A DNA stretch of 64,000 nt from Protula sp. h YS-2021 (GCA_949752745.1 OX457026.1:76165775-76229774); one strand, 5' to 3'; positions 40,284 through 53,089 are shown, counted from the first letter of the stretch. The notes: a model not told the origin generated them from the letters alone. A program made the numbers and translations.

Positions 40284-41264
40284 TTATAGCACAAAGTTTG
40301 AGGCTGGTGTTACCTGGACCTTGGGTCGATGGTCTCTGTTGTTTGGTGCATAGTTATGGGAATGGGGGCTGTTGCAATTTGAGCACATGTGGCTGTAGCG
40401 GCAGTTTGGGGTTTGACAGGTACTGGTGTTGAACTGGAAGCAGAATCCTCGGGGTAGTGGTGCGTTGAAGGTTTTCCTATTGGGTAGAGATGTATTGCGC
40501 ATTAATAGAAATGGGGGACGTAAAGATTGAAAAAGCGCCCCTGTGTATTGATTAATAAGGGGCTTGTCCCAAGGAATCGGCATTGTCACTCTTGCTCGTC
40601 GGAATGTTTCGTCATACGCCCGCCAACCGTACGTGTTGGTTTTAGCATCCATGCCCTTCACAAAAGCGATATAAGTGAGGAGCTGTGTCGTTTCCATTGG
40701 ATGTGCCTCGAGGAATACGGCTGCATCAATATGCATGGCATTCGTCCATTGTTCGATGTTGGCCACGACATTCTTTTGGGGCTTCTGGAGTCCCGGCTCC
40801 TTGCCTGTGATGTTTTGTTGGAAATCAGGCAATAGCAGTGACATGAGCTCGATGTAGCTCCTGTTTTTTACTTTTTCTTTTAGCGTACTGGACACATTAG
40901 CTCCAATGGGGAGATCGAACGCGGCCGCGACAACAACCGAGAAGGGAATTATACCTTGTGATGAATCGTCTGCGAAGATGTACATAATCCCGCCACTTGG
41001 AGCAGAGGTGTCCGCCGCTGAGCAACTGTCAGACAGATCCATCAGATCTGACGTTGCATTCGAGATCGGCTCATCTTCGCGGGTGCGCGGATGGTTGGTG
41101 AAGAATGAAGCTAGCTGTTCGGAAACCGTTTTAGATATATCCTCTCTTAGTTCCTCTTTTGTCACGTATGCATCTGTTGATTCCGGTATTTGAGTCTCGG
41201 ATCCCTTGCGTCTAATATCCTTGCCCTTTTTTGACGGCTTGCTTCGGGGGTGTTTTCCTGGCAT
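40284..41264 (-). CDS. Gag-like protein of the PAT-like element
   Basis: About 326 residues from the ATG at 41264 (MPGKHPRSKPSKKGKD); the in-frame ATG at 41318 is upstream and less likely. Basic N-terminus, an acidic/serine linker (DLMDLSDSCSAADTSA), a conserved central part (FDLPIGANVSSTLKEKV, NRSYIELMSLLLPDFQ, WRAYDETFRRARVTM) and a CCCH-type zinc finger near the end (GFCFQFNTSTCQTPNCRYSH). DIRS-order gag-like proteins with this last arrangement are known. This is the only intact frame of the element. Confidence 0.8.
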   Translation of the reverse strand: MPGKHPRSKPSKKGKDIRRKGSETQIPESTDAYVTKEELREDISKTVSEQLASFFTNHPRTREDEPISNATSDLMDLSDSCSAADTSAPSGGIMYIFADDSSQGIIPFSVVVAAAFDLPIGANVSSTLKEKVKNRSYIELMSLLLPDFQQNITGKEPGLQKPQKNVVANIEQWTNAMHIDAAVFLEAHPMETTQLLTYIAFVKGMDAKTNTYGWRAYDETFRRARVTMPIPWDKPLINQYTGALFQSLRPPFLLMRNTSLPNRKTFNAPLPRGFCFQFNTSTCQTPNCRYSHMCSNCNSPHSHNYAPNNRDHRPKVQVTPASNFVL

Positions 41265-41723
41265 GCTAAAATGTAAGTGAGTCCTCCGTTGTAACCAAGG
41301 ACAATGTGAATTACACATTATAAACTATTGCAATGCATAAGTTTCGATACAATCACTTTCGTCATAAACACTGTTGCATCGAGAAAATGTGTATCGAAAT
41401 GTAAACAATTGTCGTCATAAAGAGTGCCATAGAAAAAGGTAGCGTAACTAAAATTGGCAAAAAAAATATGTAACTCCTAATTAATTTCGTGCCAATGATT
41501 TTGAAAGAGATTTTTTGCTCAACAAAATCTAGATACCGACTTGGACAGAAGAAATATAGCAATGTATGAACAAGCACGAAATAACAGTCGGTTATTATCC
41601 TTCAAAAATCGATACTAACTAGCTTAAATGTATTCTTTTTTATTGAAACGCCTTTTACATTGACGAAGATAGCGGAGCTGTTGTTTTGTTTGTGAAATGC
41701 TAACCGTCCGTGCGTTTGCGCGC
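41265..41723 (-). other. 5' non-coding part of the PAT-like element
   Basis: AT-rich region between repeat A1 and the gag-like frame. Confidence 0.5.
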
Positions 41724-41940
41724 GCCTTTTTGTCCCATGCCTTCCTTGACCAATTTTCAAATGCCAGCTGATCCGAAACGTCATCAAAGCATATCTTGCT
41801 AGGGAGGCTTGGCAACAATGTACACGTCACCAGCGACGATGCTCGAGGGATTAGGAGTTAGTACTTAAGCAAATAAACAGCGCTGGCCTTCTTGCCTGAG
41901 CAAAAATCATTTACACTAGCAGCTTAAAATTCCATTTTGT
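41724..41940 (-). repeat. Split direct repeat A1
   Basis: Matches 36766-36984; defines the 5' end of the minus-strand element. Confidence 0.92.
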
Positions 41941-44877
41941 TGCGAGAAGCCAATTATTTAAAATGACAGAGGGTTTTCGTATATTGTATCGAACTATATA
42001 GATGCATACAATGTACAAGCCAGTAAATATGTAAATAATATGGCCGAATTACAACGCCAGGAGAACTTTCAATAAAGGATAAACAACTAAAACTAACAGA
42101 GTGTATGAAAGGCGGAGATAAGACAGGCGGTGAAAGTTGTGAACTTGCAAAACTAAATAAGCATGCAAGGACTGTCCAAAAGTCTACATTGGTAAAACGG
42201 GACGATATATCGGCATACGAAAAAAGAACAAAAAAGAAGTTGAAGAATTTGCAAAATCACAGTTTACTCTCATCAAAAAAATGAGCGTCACAGTCAGACA
42301 TCAATAAATTGGCCATTACCCACCATGTAGTGAGCATAAACCACTCCATAGACTGAGAAAAGGCAAAGCCAATGGGATGAGAAGACGACCGAATAAGGAG
42401 ATGGGTGCGCAAGCCTTTCACATAAAGCGAACCAAGGGGCTATCCATGAACCGGGACGACTTAACCGTTACAAACGCAAAGTCGGAGGTTTATTTTGGTG
42501 ACGATACTAAAATTTTAAAAAGTCGCCAGCTGCCATCTTCAATTTTTCTTCGCAATGCGGTAGCACAACCACTTGACTGATGTTTTTCTACCATTTTTCA
42601 AAAAGATTAGAGATCATAATCACAACTAAACTTTAAACCCAAGTGAACCGTCTCAAAATATTCCGGGATGAATAGAAATATTTAAATGGCTGCCTCAACA
42701 GCTTTGTGGATTGTCAGTGAAATTTAGATACCATTGAACCATCTGAAAACACACTTGGAGCTGACTTTTAGGACAGATAGCAAATTTGAAATGGCCGCAA
42801 TATGACCTTAAACTACTTTATACTACATAAGTAGCCTTCCACTCTGTATTGCCAAGCATAATCCTTCAAGAGTAGTAAAATATTACTTAATTATTTAAGT
42901 TTCAAGTTCTAACAGTCTATCAACGTGATTACACAAAACTATTGCAACATCATCACCAATTTTAGACACGGCTTATCATTTAAAAATTTCTAAATTGGGT
43001 TAAATCGAAAAAATTAAAATGGCTTTGTATTTCATCAGGTCTTTTTGTTAACAGTATAACACAAAAACTACACGATAATTTGAAACTGAAATTCTTAATG
43101 TCTAATCCATTACATTTTTCCATTTTAATTCACAATGCCTGGTGGCCCTTCCTAACCAGAACCCTACCATCTGAGCAAGGGTAAGAGTAAAACACGGGGG
43201 GTGGCTGTGTGTTTGCTGTAGTGCTACGAAGAAATTTCCCGTAAATAAAATTTAATATTCATATAAATTTGAAATGGGTCTTATTTAAAGAACAACGTAA
43301 CACTGGTGGTTCGTGCCTCGAATTTAATACTGGTATTACAGAATAAGCATAAGAATAAAGCTTCTTGATTGATCATTTGATTCTTTGAAATCTGCAAAAC
43401 TTTCACCAGTTTCAGAAAATTCCTTATGTTCTTGTTGGCCAGTTTTTCTTCAAATAAGGCCTCTAAAGCACAACGGTATGATTTCTTATTGGTGTGACCC
43501 TATCACACGATAAATTGTTAAAACTGCTCGTGTATTCCGTAGAGTTTCATCATGGCCATGTTGAATTTCAGACTTTTCAAAAAGTAAAATCTTATCTAAA
43601 ATTTTGAATGACGCGATCAAGTATAAGATCTTGAAATTTGATGTTTTTGTTTCTAAATCAACGAGTTGTGTCATTTAGTGGGATCCCCAATTGTACTTAA
43701 GAAATTCATCTCAGAATGCCACTGAACATTGTTCCAAGCCATAACAGCGAAAATATTACAAACATGAAAAGAGAATCCGACCAATATGGTCAAATTTAGA
43801 TTTGATTGAAGGCCTCATTGGCAGCATTGCTATCAAAGTAATCTGACAGAATCTCGGGACGAATATCACTTTTGTCTTTCACTTAAAGTTATCCGTTTAT
43901 TTAACCAGAACGTATAAGAAATAATTACAACTCCACTAAAGATCTACCTGCGATCAGGCTAGGAAGAAAGGGGCGGAAGCAAAGAAAGAAGAAAATGAAA
44001 TTAATGTAGAATGGGCCCTTAGATGCTTCTGTAAGAGGCAGAACTAAAATATGGTCTGTAAAATGGAAACGTGCACCTAGAGTGGAACTTGAATTTACAA
44101 CCTCATGCTTTAAACGCGCTAAACGCAAACCACTGCTTTTATCGGAGGTAAAACTACAAACCTTGCCTACAGAAAGAAAGACAATGAAAAATGCGCCTTC
44201 AGCTGTGCTTATGCTTCTCTAATCAGGTCTGTATACATTACGACTGATGATGAGGCATGGAGTAGATCACACTGTGATTTTTCTACAATTTGGCTGTTTT
44301 TGGCCAATATTTTGGCCACTTTCTTCAAACAAAATACACGTTTTACGATGAAACTTGAGGGAAACATTCCTGTAAAATTTCAAAAGAATTGGACTAGAAT
44401 TGTGAGAAGAGTAAGAGCTTTTTGTATTTTCTTAAATTAAGAGTAAGAGTTTTTTGTATTTTCTTAAATTGACCAATACAGCAGGTAATTTTCTCCAAAT
44501 CGCCAAAAAGACACCAGTTGTAGGATCCCAGCTAATTTCTAAGACAATCGAACCAGAGATGCAGAAGGAGAAGTATTTTGAAAACTTGTTTAGCACATAA
44601 TGGAACTTACATCCATCGACTTCATCTTCTTTTTTGTTGCATACTATTAACGCCTCTCTTCTCTTGTGAAAGCCTAGATCAAAATGAAAAAATACAATAG
44701 TTGCAAGAAGAATTTAAACGGAGAGGTAGAATTAAAAGCGAGTTTTTCTATTGTGATAGAATACCTTATTCTTGTATTGCGTTTCTGTTAGCAGGGGTGA
44801 TAATCTCAGAAATTTTTTGAAAGTTATTTAAACTATTACGCTAATTTCACCCAAAAAGCATTTATCTTGCGGGGTCT
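41941..44877. other. Long stretch without recognised genes
   Basis: AT-rich. A small 31-bp tandem duplication (GTAAGAG...TTTTTGTATTTTCTTAAATT) is at about 44409-44470. Open frames such as 42377-42580 have no family marks. Confidence 0.5.
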
Positions 44878-45660
44878 AAGACAATTCCCCCAGACAACTC
44901 CCCCCAGACAACCCCCCTCCCTCGACAATTTCCCCGAACAATTCCCCCCCCCCCCGTAGGACAATTCCCTCTGAGGACTATTCCCCCCCTTTCCCCCCAC
45001 CCCACTTAATTTTTATTTTTATTTTACTTTGAATGTTAAAACAAAAGTAAAACAACCAGGTGTCTGTCATTTCTTTATTTGTAAATACCTTAAAATCAAA
45101 AATGCAAAATTCTTCTGTCTGGAACGAAAGTTCTTTTCTGCCATTTAAAACCTGATGTTGTGGGCAATTCCAGGCAAATAGCCAACAATCTGTCCATTTT
45201 CGAAGTCGCGGACTATTTGACGAATGCGCTGCGCAGAGTCTTCGTACTGGCGACGTGATGGCTGGGGCAAGCGGCAACCCATAATTTGACCAGGTGTACC
45301 GCGAACATTACGGCGGATCCGACCGATGTACGCGTAAAAAACAATGACACCGGAATTTCCAGCTTTGATTCATTTTTGCTGGCCCTGAGGTGGCCAACTT
45401 AAAGTTCATTGGTTTAGATAAGGCATTTAAATTGCAATTGCGACAATGTTAAAAGGACAATTACACGGCCTAAAATTAGGAGATAAGAGGGCAATAAAGA
45501 GAGAGAAATATAAAGAAAAGAACAAGTAAGAAAAATAAAAATGAATTGGGGGAAGTCCTCGGGGGGAATTGTCCTACGGGGGGAATTGATCGGGGGAATT
45601 GTCGAGGGGAATTGACTGGGGGAAATTGTGTGGAGGAAATTGTCCTGTTCCCGTCTTGCG
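44878..45660. mobile_element. Element with C-rich inverted arms
   Basis: Left arm 44878-44995 repeats GACAATTCCCCC/GACAACTCCCCCC units. The right arm 45543-45660 is the inverse (GGGGGAATTGTC units), including the shared GTAGGACAATTCCC block. About 550 bp lie between. It looks like a foldback or MITE-type element; the ends and target duplication are not resolved. Confidence 0.65.
45145..45351 (-). CDS. Conserved-looking open segment inside the C-rich element
   Basis: A 68-codon open stretch, unusually GC-rich for the area, with an in-frame Met at about 45282: IMGCRLPQPSRRQYEDSA, then QRIRQIVRDFENGQIVGYLP. No start or splice site is convincing upstream. It might be a captured host exon or a fragment of a transposon protein. 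Not recognised. Confidence 0.3.
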   Translation of the reverse strand, partial: GVIVFYAYIGRIRRNVRGTPGQIMGCRLPQPSRRQYEDSAQRIRQIVRDFENGQIVGYLPGIAHNIRF

Positions 45661-47789
45661 AGTTAAAGTAAGTCTTGATTGATTTGAATAATGCGTCAAA
45701 AAGTGACAAGGCTCTCAGATCTGCCCTAGTTTAATTCAAATATCAAGTTAGCTTTACACTGAGTCGTAAAGAGAAAATATTTATATTCTAGATTATTTTA
45801 TGTCAGTTATTTGCATATTTCTATAACAAGAATATGAGTTATTGATTAAAATCAAAACAGTGCATTAGAAACTAATGCTTAAATTAACAAACTAAAAAGT
45901 AACATTTAAGTAACACTGTGCACACTTTAAACCATTTTCAAGAGCCTGGAACAAAAAAATTCACAGTTATATGGCATACCATTTTCCTGGAGAATCATAC
46001 TTTTGCCAAACTAATTATAAATTAAAATATGATTTAGTTCTCAAATATTTTTGCTAGAATTCTTCTACTGCAAAATTCAAATTCAAATTTTACTCCTTAT
46101 CAACATTTTATTATTCCATCTTTTAATAAAAAATAAAAAATCAACTAGGAAAAATTATAGCATGTCATAATCTTAGAGAAACAAATGCTAAAATTATGTT
46201 ACCAAATAAAATCAATCTTTCGAAGTCACGGCTCTCTGTAGTTTTATGTCCATTTAAAAAGAATGAAAACAACATATTCGTTTTAGAATTTTACTGATTT
46301 TAATTGCATAATAAAAGAAACTCACGTTAAGGAATAAAGGGTTTATTCTTATAGAAACACCGCATTTTTGTAAATGTTGTCTCAGGAGAATAGTTTCTGG
46401 TCCAAATTGTTTCACTGCCACCTCTTTATTTCCTTTAAAAGCTCTCAAGATGAAGATGGGGTTGGTTTGTCTAGTTTTCAGCTCAAATCATGAATATCAT
46501 TAAGAACTTGAGCCTCTTTCTGTGAGAAATACTTCTATAACTTTAATTTTATGGGCGAAAATTATGTATTTGTTGGCAAGCACAACATCAGTTGTACATC
46601 GCATTCCGAAGTTTTCGATTAGACTATCAGAATCTTCTTTAAACACTAGTTATTTCAACTGTTTTTAGTTTGGCTAAATGCTCGAGCTACTTGCTTAGGG
46701 CAATGCAGATAAGTCGGAACTAGTGGGCAGAGATGGTCTTAGCACTAGAATGATATATTTTGCGTTGTAGTAAATATTGTAATCTGTTGTGATATTATTA
46801 ACACCTAATAGGTATCTGCATTGCTGATAAAAATATTTCTAGTGATTTATAATATCTTTACAATATAGTGAACTATTCAATGGAACACAATGTACATAGT
46901 TTTCTATGGAATAAATACAACGCTAATGCCGTAACATATTTAATCAACATTGTTACTTTCTGTTATTTGTGAAGTGGATTTTTAGTTCTGTGCTATTTAG
47001 CAAAACTTTTGATCTACGAGCTATATCTTATGCCGGAGACCTTTATTATCTATAAACGCCCATTATAACAGGCACCCCAGCGACAATGCGCTCTTATGTA
47101 AAGAAATATATTGTAAAATAGTAAATTTTGCGTTACCAAACCGCCTACGGAACTTTCCTCTCTACACTCACTCGAACGGCATTGGCATATGCCAACGTTG
47201 CGCTGACAAAGGCCTTATGACATCACAGTACAGGGGAGTATCTAATAGATGAAAGGAGTTTATTTCTGTTCTCTTTTGTTATCTAAGACAAGATTTTGTG
47301 TCTGTTTGTGTTATAGGTCGATAGATCACGGGCCAGTGGGTTTCGTATTGGATTCGGTCACTTGTGGAAGATCAACGAACTCACCACTGAGCGGTTCGTT
47401 CTCGGGTCTCCAATGCTTGTTTGAGCCCATTACAATACTGGCGTTTACCATGAATGCCAATGCTTTTTTATTTCAAACAACATTCTGACAATTATTTCGA
47501 TGACAGCTTTCTAGTGCCAAGAGTTCATGTTTTACATTTTAAACGTGTATATAATGTGCATCGATGCATGAAATGGATTCATAAATAAGTACCCACGTCA
47601 TTACCTACCAGCGTAATGGTCTCTTGATATCATTGATATCCATATTGTTAAAAAATATACACTTCGAAACAATAATAACCTGTAAAGAAATTTTTTTGTA
47701 TGAGGACATTTTGCTTGGTAAGAACAGAGATAATGTAAAATCGGAAACCTTAAAAATGGGAGCTTCCCTGCAAATCTATAACTAGAACA
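45661..47789. other. No recognised gene
   Basis: AT-rich. A GC-richer patch at about 47310-47440 has an open frame without family marks. Confidence 0.45.
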
Positions 47790-48245
47790 TCACTTCGCTA
47801 GCGAAATGTTAAACACTTGACAAAAATTAAAACACAACAGCAACACAGCTTGAATACGTAGTGTTTGTTTTTTGTTGACTTAGGGTTTTATTGACTGATC
47901 AGGTATACACTGTGTTATCTATTTACGCAGCGAGAGCTCGCACAAAGCTGAGCAACTGTGTGTTCTGTGCTGTACGTTAAATGCACCGCATTTACTTGCA
48001 AAATTACACTCTTTTCACATTGCGTTTTTACAAAGAAAACGAAATCGAAAACAAAAATAAAAAGTGACATGCACACGTTCAGGTCAAACTCTTCATAAGT
48101 CCCAAGTTTCATGGTCCTAGGGCCCATAGTATCAGAGAAGAAGACACAAAAAATCGGAAAACTGTCAAGAAGAAAAAAAGGACGAACGGCTGCTCGCACA
48201 AATTCATATAACCCTTGCAAGCCAAAAGCTTGTCAAGTATTAATG
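47790..48245. repeat. Dispersed repeat, copy 2
   Basis: Same family and orientation as 505-1040, with a deletion near its start and scattered substitutions. Confidence 0.8.
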
Positions 48246-48872
48246 AGCAAATAGACAATGGAAAATAACGCTTGCCAATGAAATTTCATTGGCAAGCGTA
48301 ATATTTCAGCAGAAATATTTCGGTTTCTAAGATTTCATTGTAGGAGAATAAAAAGCATCTAAGAGTATTTTTATAACATAGATGAATATAATTTGTGACC
48401 CGCTACACTATTTTAACGATAAAAAGAAAGATGGGGCTTGTTAAACAGTGAGCAGTTAATGCTGTAATTTTGTAGAGTTATTGTGTGTACGTTAACAATC
48501 GCAATTCGGCATGTGAACATAAACTGGGAGTATGAGACATAATTGTTCCAAACGGACCTTAGTAGTTACTTTCAAAGTTTTTAAAATAGCATTTGTTTAA
48601 TAATAAGTTATTCGTAAATATTGCCATTTGAGAGACAAGATTTGATTATAAAACTGTACCTAGTCAAATATGTTGTACGTTCTGAGAATTGATGCAAAAA
48701 TTACTATAGATGCAGTAAGAACATCGAAAATAGTTAATAACGTAATACCATTACCTGTTGCAGTAAATCAGAAGCTTTGTGATATAGTTTTAGTGCTATT
48801 ACTTTTAATCATTATTACAAACTTATGTTTATATTGTCTAAGCCATATAATAAATTTTCAATATTTTAATCT
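48246..48872. other. No recognised gene
   Basis: AT-rich. Starts with a short palindrome (ATGAAATTTCAT region near 48275) and contains probable 3' sequence of the minus-strand gene at 48873-49448. Confidence 0.45.
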
Positions 48873-49448
48873 CTATTGTTTTTTCTGACCATGAGTCAAC
48901 CATATTGTAAAGCACGTGAGATAATTCCCTCCTATGTTGTCTGTTTCACATTCAAAGCTGCACAATATGCCAATGCTTAAACTGGCAATGTTTCTACAAT
49001 AGCTACATACTGCCGTACAAATGTTTCTTGATGAAACATTCGATCTCGCGATTGATCTTGCATACAACAAATCATGGTATCCTTCATCGTGGTGTCTGCT
49101 GCGATCAAAATCGGAGTGATGCAGTGGAAAGTTGTACATCTCATCCTCCCCATTTATGGGCTGTTGCACCAAGGGGACTTCATTGAATATTCCGTTTGCA
49201 GGTCCATATAGCGTATATCCTTCAGATGGATAATAAAAATCATATTTGTGATTACCCCAGTTTAATATCTTCCCCGCTTTATCTAACTTTTCAATGCCGT
49301 ATGTATCTGGCAAGTCACTGATTTTACTGACAACGTCTTTGTTTGTATCAAGCACCTGTGGTCTTCTGTAGCCAGAGTATCTTACGTTGGTGGCATTGCT
49401 CAAGCAAAGCAGCGTTGTTACTGCTGTCCATAAAGTTCTTGACATCAT
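48873..49448 (-). CDS. Secreted cysteine-containing precursor
   Basis: A 191-residue frame. It starts with a signal-peptide-like MMSRTLWTAVTTLLCLSNA, then a middle part rich in Tyr, Gly, Asn and Pro (HKYDFYYPSEGYTLYGPANG), candidate basic cleavage sites (GYRRPQ, and Arg-flanked segments near ARSIARSNVSSR) and a C-terminal Cys cluster: ICTAVCSYCRNIASLSIGIL followed by CSFEC and a later C. This layout fits a secreted peptide or prohormone, though I do not recognise the family. An acceptor (TTTTGAATTTTAG) stands three bases before the ATG, implying a non-coding first exon further right. The frame is clean, so it is likely an expressed host gene. Confidence 0.6.
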   Translation of the reverse strand: MMSRTLWTAVTTLLCLSNATNVRYSGYRRPQVLDTNKDVVSKISDLPDTYGIEKLDKAGKILNWGNHKYDFYYPSEGYTLYGPANGIFNEVPLVQQPINGEDEMYNFPLHHSDFDRSRHHDEGYHDLLYARSIARSNVSSRNICTAVCSYCRNIASLSIGILCSFECETDNIGGNYLTCFTIWLTHGQKKQ

Positions 49449-52233
49449 TTCTAAAATTCAAAATTACCAGCACTCATTTGTTGAAAATTTGGAAGAAAAA
49501 AAAACAAGTAGTAAAATGAAAAGGATCTTTAAAATCACATTTTATGTATATATCTATATCTCTTGTGCTTTCTTTACATACTGAGCAGTGGGCTTTATTT
49601 CTGTTTTTAAAGCACTGCTATACAGCGTTATCGAAATCGAGTTGGCTTTTTTTTATCTTAGTGATGTGAATGAAAAAATAGTTTTAAAAAGTCATGTGCG
49701 TGTTTTGCGTCTTGTGCTGGTTTTCGCGTGGAGAACTTCTGCTTATTAGCTGCATTGGAGAAGTGGTTCAAAGTCATAGCTGGACTTTGAATATTTATGT
49801 TTGAAACCATGTGTGTCTTGAGAGTGAATATTCTAATGGGTAAAATGTCGTGATAATGAAATTTCGGCGGCTTTGAGCGGCCATGCAAAGATAACATTTG
49901 ACTTTGAATTGTTGCCTTCGACACTGGCAATATAGTGTCGTGATATTTGTAGTTTTGACAGATCATTCAAGATCACCGCATGCTGCGAATGTTAGCCTTG
50001 ACATTGTCGTACGTGTAGGTCATCACATGCTGTTTTATGGAATATACAAGTGGTGCCTTGGGGGAAGATGGGCTGAGGAAGTTGGGATATTCACTAAGAA
50101 AATCGTTATGTATCACACCGAGTGCTTAAAAAGTGTTGTAATATATTGAGAAAAAAACCTATACACATTTATTGGTATAAAATACCAGAACACCACGGCA
50201 AGAAAAACATCAAGTGCAACACTCCTAGCTTTGCCACACATATTTTCAACACATGATGAAACATGTTTAACATAGATGTTGACCGTATGAACATATCTTT
50301 GCCGTATATCGTTAACATATCTTATCCGATAAATAACTCATATCATATGGCGACCACATGTACACCGCATGTAAACCGCATGCTTTCCATAACAATAAAG
50401 AATGGTTTGGCACAGAAAACTTGATCAACATTTGTTTACCCCATGTTAAGTACAACACACGTCTAAAATATGCTAACCACGTGCTTCAGCACATGGTAAT
50501 CAAAACTTTTAATCACACTTTTTGATAGAAAATTTCACTTTATGCTTCGGAAAAGATTGGTATGCTTCATCCTCTTTTACGCAACATGTTTTTAACATTT
50601 TGTGGGACACAAATAACCATACGTGGTTAACTTATGTCATCAGCGATATATGGTACACATATTTTTTGACTTTTGGGTATCAAAGTTTTTTTAGTTTTTC
50701 TTTTTGATTTTTTGTTTGTTGTTGTTTTTTTTGTTTACTTTCAGACTATTTCGCATTCAACAGACCGCTCTTTATCATTGCAAACATTCAGATTGTCTTC
50801 AAGCATGCATATATAGATTGCAAAATCTAACCTGTTCAAGCTGTTTTATACCTCTGTCTCATATATCCAGTTCCTCGTTGCGTTTGGTTCTTTAGGAAAT
50901 CATTCTGAGCGATGGTACGTGCCTCTTAAATACAGTCAACTTACGGAGACTCTCATTAAAATTGATGTTCTGAATCTGAAGACTAATCAACTTCTTTCGA
51001 GCATTTAATGTTTTTAGCATATTTTCTTTCTTTATTCCTTGGATAAAATCGTGATAAAACTAATCCAATTACATGTTTAATTTCATTACTGATACACAGT
51101 TTGACGTGTTTGCCGTGGCGTTCTAGCAAACTTAACCACATGACCAGCCTTCTCAATCTCCAACCCGCGTCCACACCACACCCCACATCTTGTCGAGACA
51201 ACTGTTTATTTACAGAAGACTAAAGCAGCAATAGTACATCACTATTGTATGTCTTATTTTCTCTGTTTTGATGACTGTGTATTTGCTGTAAAATAAATTA
51301 ATGTAATATTAAAGCACAGCTAATTAAACTAACAAATTTTAATTTACGAAAAATGCAAAATCATAAATGAATGGTTATGATACAAATATTCACAGATCAC
51401 ACGTCTCTGAGGGAAAATTAAGGAGCGTGGATCCTCGCATTAGAAATAGAATATTTAACGATGTACAAACAGCAACGAAATATTCGGGAGGTTGGAAGGC
51501 AAAATCTAAATATACAGATACAGTAACATATGCTTGATATCAACGTAAATGAGTTAAATGACGAAACATACAGGGGTTAACTGAAGGATTATCAGCTGTT
51601 TACAACTACAAACGTGGCTGGTAAATTGATTAATGGGAATCACCGCTCATACATAAACAAATCCCTTTAGGCAGTAAAAATGTTTTTGTCGATTTGTCAT
51701 AGTCGCTCGTCTTAAATGCTGATGACAAACATAGCAATAGAAACTGGACATATAACGACATTATGCTAATGATAAACATGGCAGAAGAAACTGGAATTGC
51801 AAATAACTGTTGAAATAACATATAATCAATGTGAAGTTTGATCATTTTTTACCAATATCATTTGGTAAATTTTTCGTCAATTTAGAAATGCTACCACTGC
51901 ACATTTCAAGGCAAGAGCCTGCCATATAGCTGTCTGGCAACATATATGTTATATGTAAGCCTCGCTATGCAAAAGCTAAGAGTGTATTCAAATTCTATAT
52001 TTTTATATGTAAAATTTAGAATAGTTTAATATAATATCTGATAAAAAAAAGATAAAAATAAAAGCGATTTTGAAACGTACAATTCACAAAATTACAAACT
52101 ATCTTACTGTATTCTTGGCTTTAGAATTTGAAGGGCAGCGCTAGAAGTTAGAAACTTGTACGTGTGCCCGTCCACACAGTTATTCGTATGACATACAATT
52201 TTATGGTACCGGTACATTTTCACCCAATTTATT
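49449..52233. other. No recognised gene
   Basis: AT-rich. The 5' exon of the secreted precursor gene may lie here. Open frames (for example 49658-49966 minus and 50522-50895 plus) show no domains. Confidence 0.45.
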
Positions 52234-52777
52234 CTAGATCTGTGATATACCTGTCATGTATTCTACGTTACGCAAAACGCTTGTGACATAATGTGCTTTG
52301 TTAACAATCGATATACTTAAGAAGCCGATGATTTTTGCAAATTCTTTTGAATAAATAAGCATTTTTGGTAGATCATTCCAGATTTCAGGACGGATTACCG
52401 AAATACACTTAGATTTTACACTTGTTTTCACGTAATTTATTTTCAATTTTTCTGACTGGCGAGTAACAGTTACTGTTTTTGTTTCCTTTTTCAAAAGAAA
52501 CCTGTATATTATTTGGTGGTAGACTATGGTATGCTTTATACATAATAACAGCTGTTTTAAGCTCCACAGTATCCACAAACTTCAGCATACCTAATTGATA
52601 AAAAGGATTGTTTGTGGGGGCACATCCATATGACACTGCAGATAATTCTGATCGCCTTTTATGCATAATCATTACTGGTTGTAACTTTATCTTAAATATA
52701 TTTGCCCAAATTTCGCAGCAGTAATTGAGGTACGATAAACAAGGCACACTATACAAGATAACCATAGCTTCTGTCAA
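52234..52777 (-). pseudogene. CR1-like non-LTR retrotransposon, C-terminal fragment
   Basis: YSVPCLSYLNYCCEIWANIF, LGMLKFVDTVELKTAVIMYK and AYHSLPPNNIQ, then in a shifted frame CISVIRPEIWNDLP and EFAKIIGF. This is the usual region after the reverse transcriptase in CR1/Jockey-like proteins (the 'iWN.LP' segment). A 5'-truncated, frameshifted copy. Confidence 0.75.
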
Positions 52778-52914
52778 TTAGATCCTTTTTGTCACTGTCA
52801 CTGTTACTAAATTTAGAGCCCAAGTAAAGGATATGTGTGGGATATGCGTTTTTCGCTCAAAAAGAATTCCACAACTTTTCAGGACTTTTTAGACAAATTT
52901 CCAAGACTTTCTAG

Positions 52915-52992
52915 GTTAGTTAGTTAGTTAGTTAATTAGTTAGCAAGTTAGCTAGTTGGTTAGTTAGTTATTTAATTAATTAGCTAGTTAGT
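52915..52992. repeat. (TTAG)n simple repeat, probable 3' tail of a retroelement
   Basis: About 19 degenerate TTAG/TTAA units. On the minus strand it is a (TAAC)n tail about 100 bases after the Jockey/I-like stop codon, where such tails are expected. Confidence 0.7.
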
Positions 52993-53089
52993 GTTGATGT
53001 CAATATTCAGTGACTGGAAGAAATATCACAAATTAAAATCCAGGTAAGTTAAAACCGTGTATATTCTAAAATCATAAAATAAACAGCGA

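Larger units (their letters stand above)
36595..41940 (-). mobile_element. PAT/DIRS-like tyrosine-recombinase retrotransposon
   Basis: On the minus strand: a repeat (41940-41724), gag-like frame, reverse transcriptase, RNase H, tyrosine recombinase, then repeats (37163-36990), (36984-36766) and (36758-36595). The first and third repeats match, and the second and fourth match. That A1-ORFs-B1-A2-B2 order is the split-direct-repeat plan of PAT/Ngaro-type DIRS-order elements. No methyltransferase domain is seen. Only the gag-like frame is intact. Confidence 0.9.

Noticed and set aside
41624..41830. 68-codon minus frame repeated at 36651-36881
   Set aside because: It is the split direct repeat of the PAT-like element read as protein.
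47290..47490. GC-richer patch resembling a tRNA-derived SINE (GGTTCG box)
   Set aside because: No credible A box, spacing or tail, and no second copy in the window.
50983..51201. 72-codon minus frame with a cysteine-rich start
   Set aside because: No splice sites, domain or codon bias to support it.
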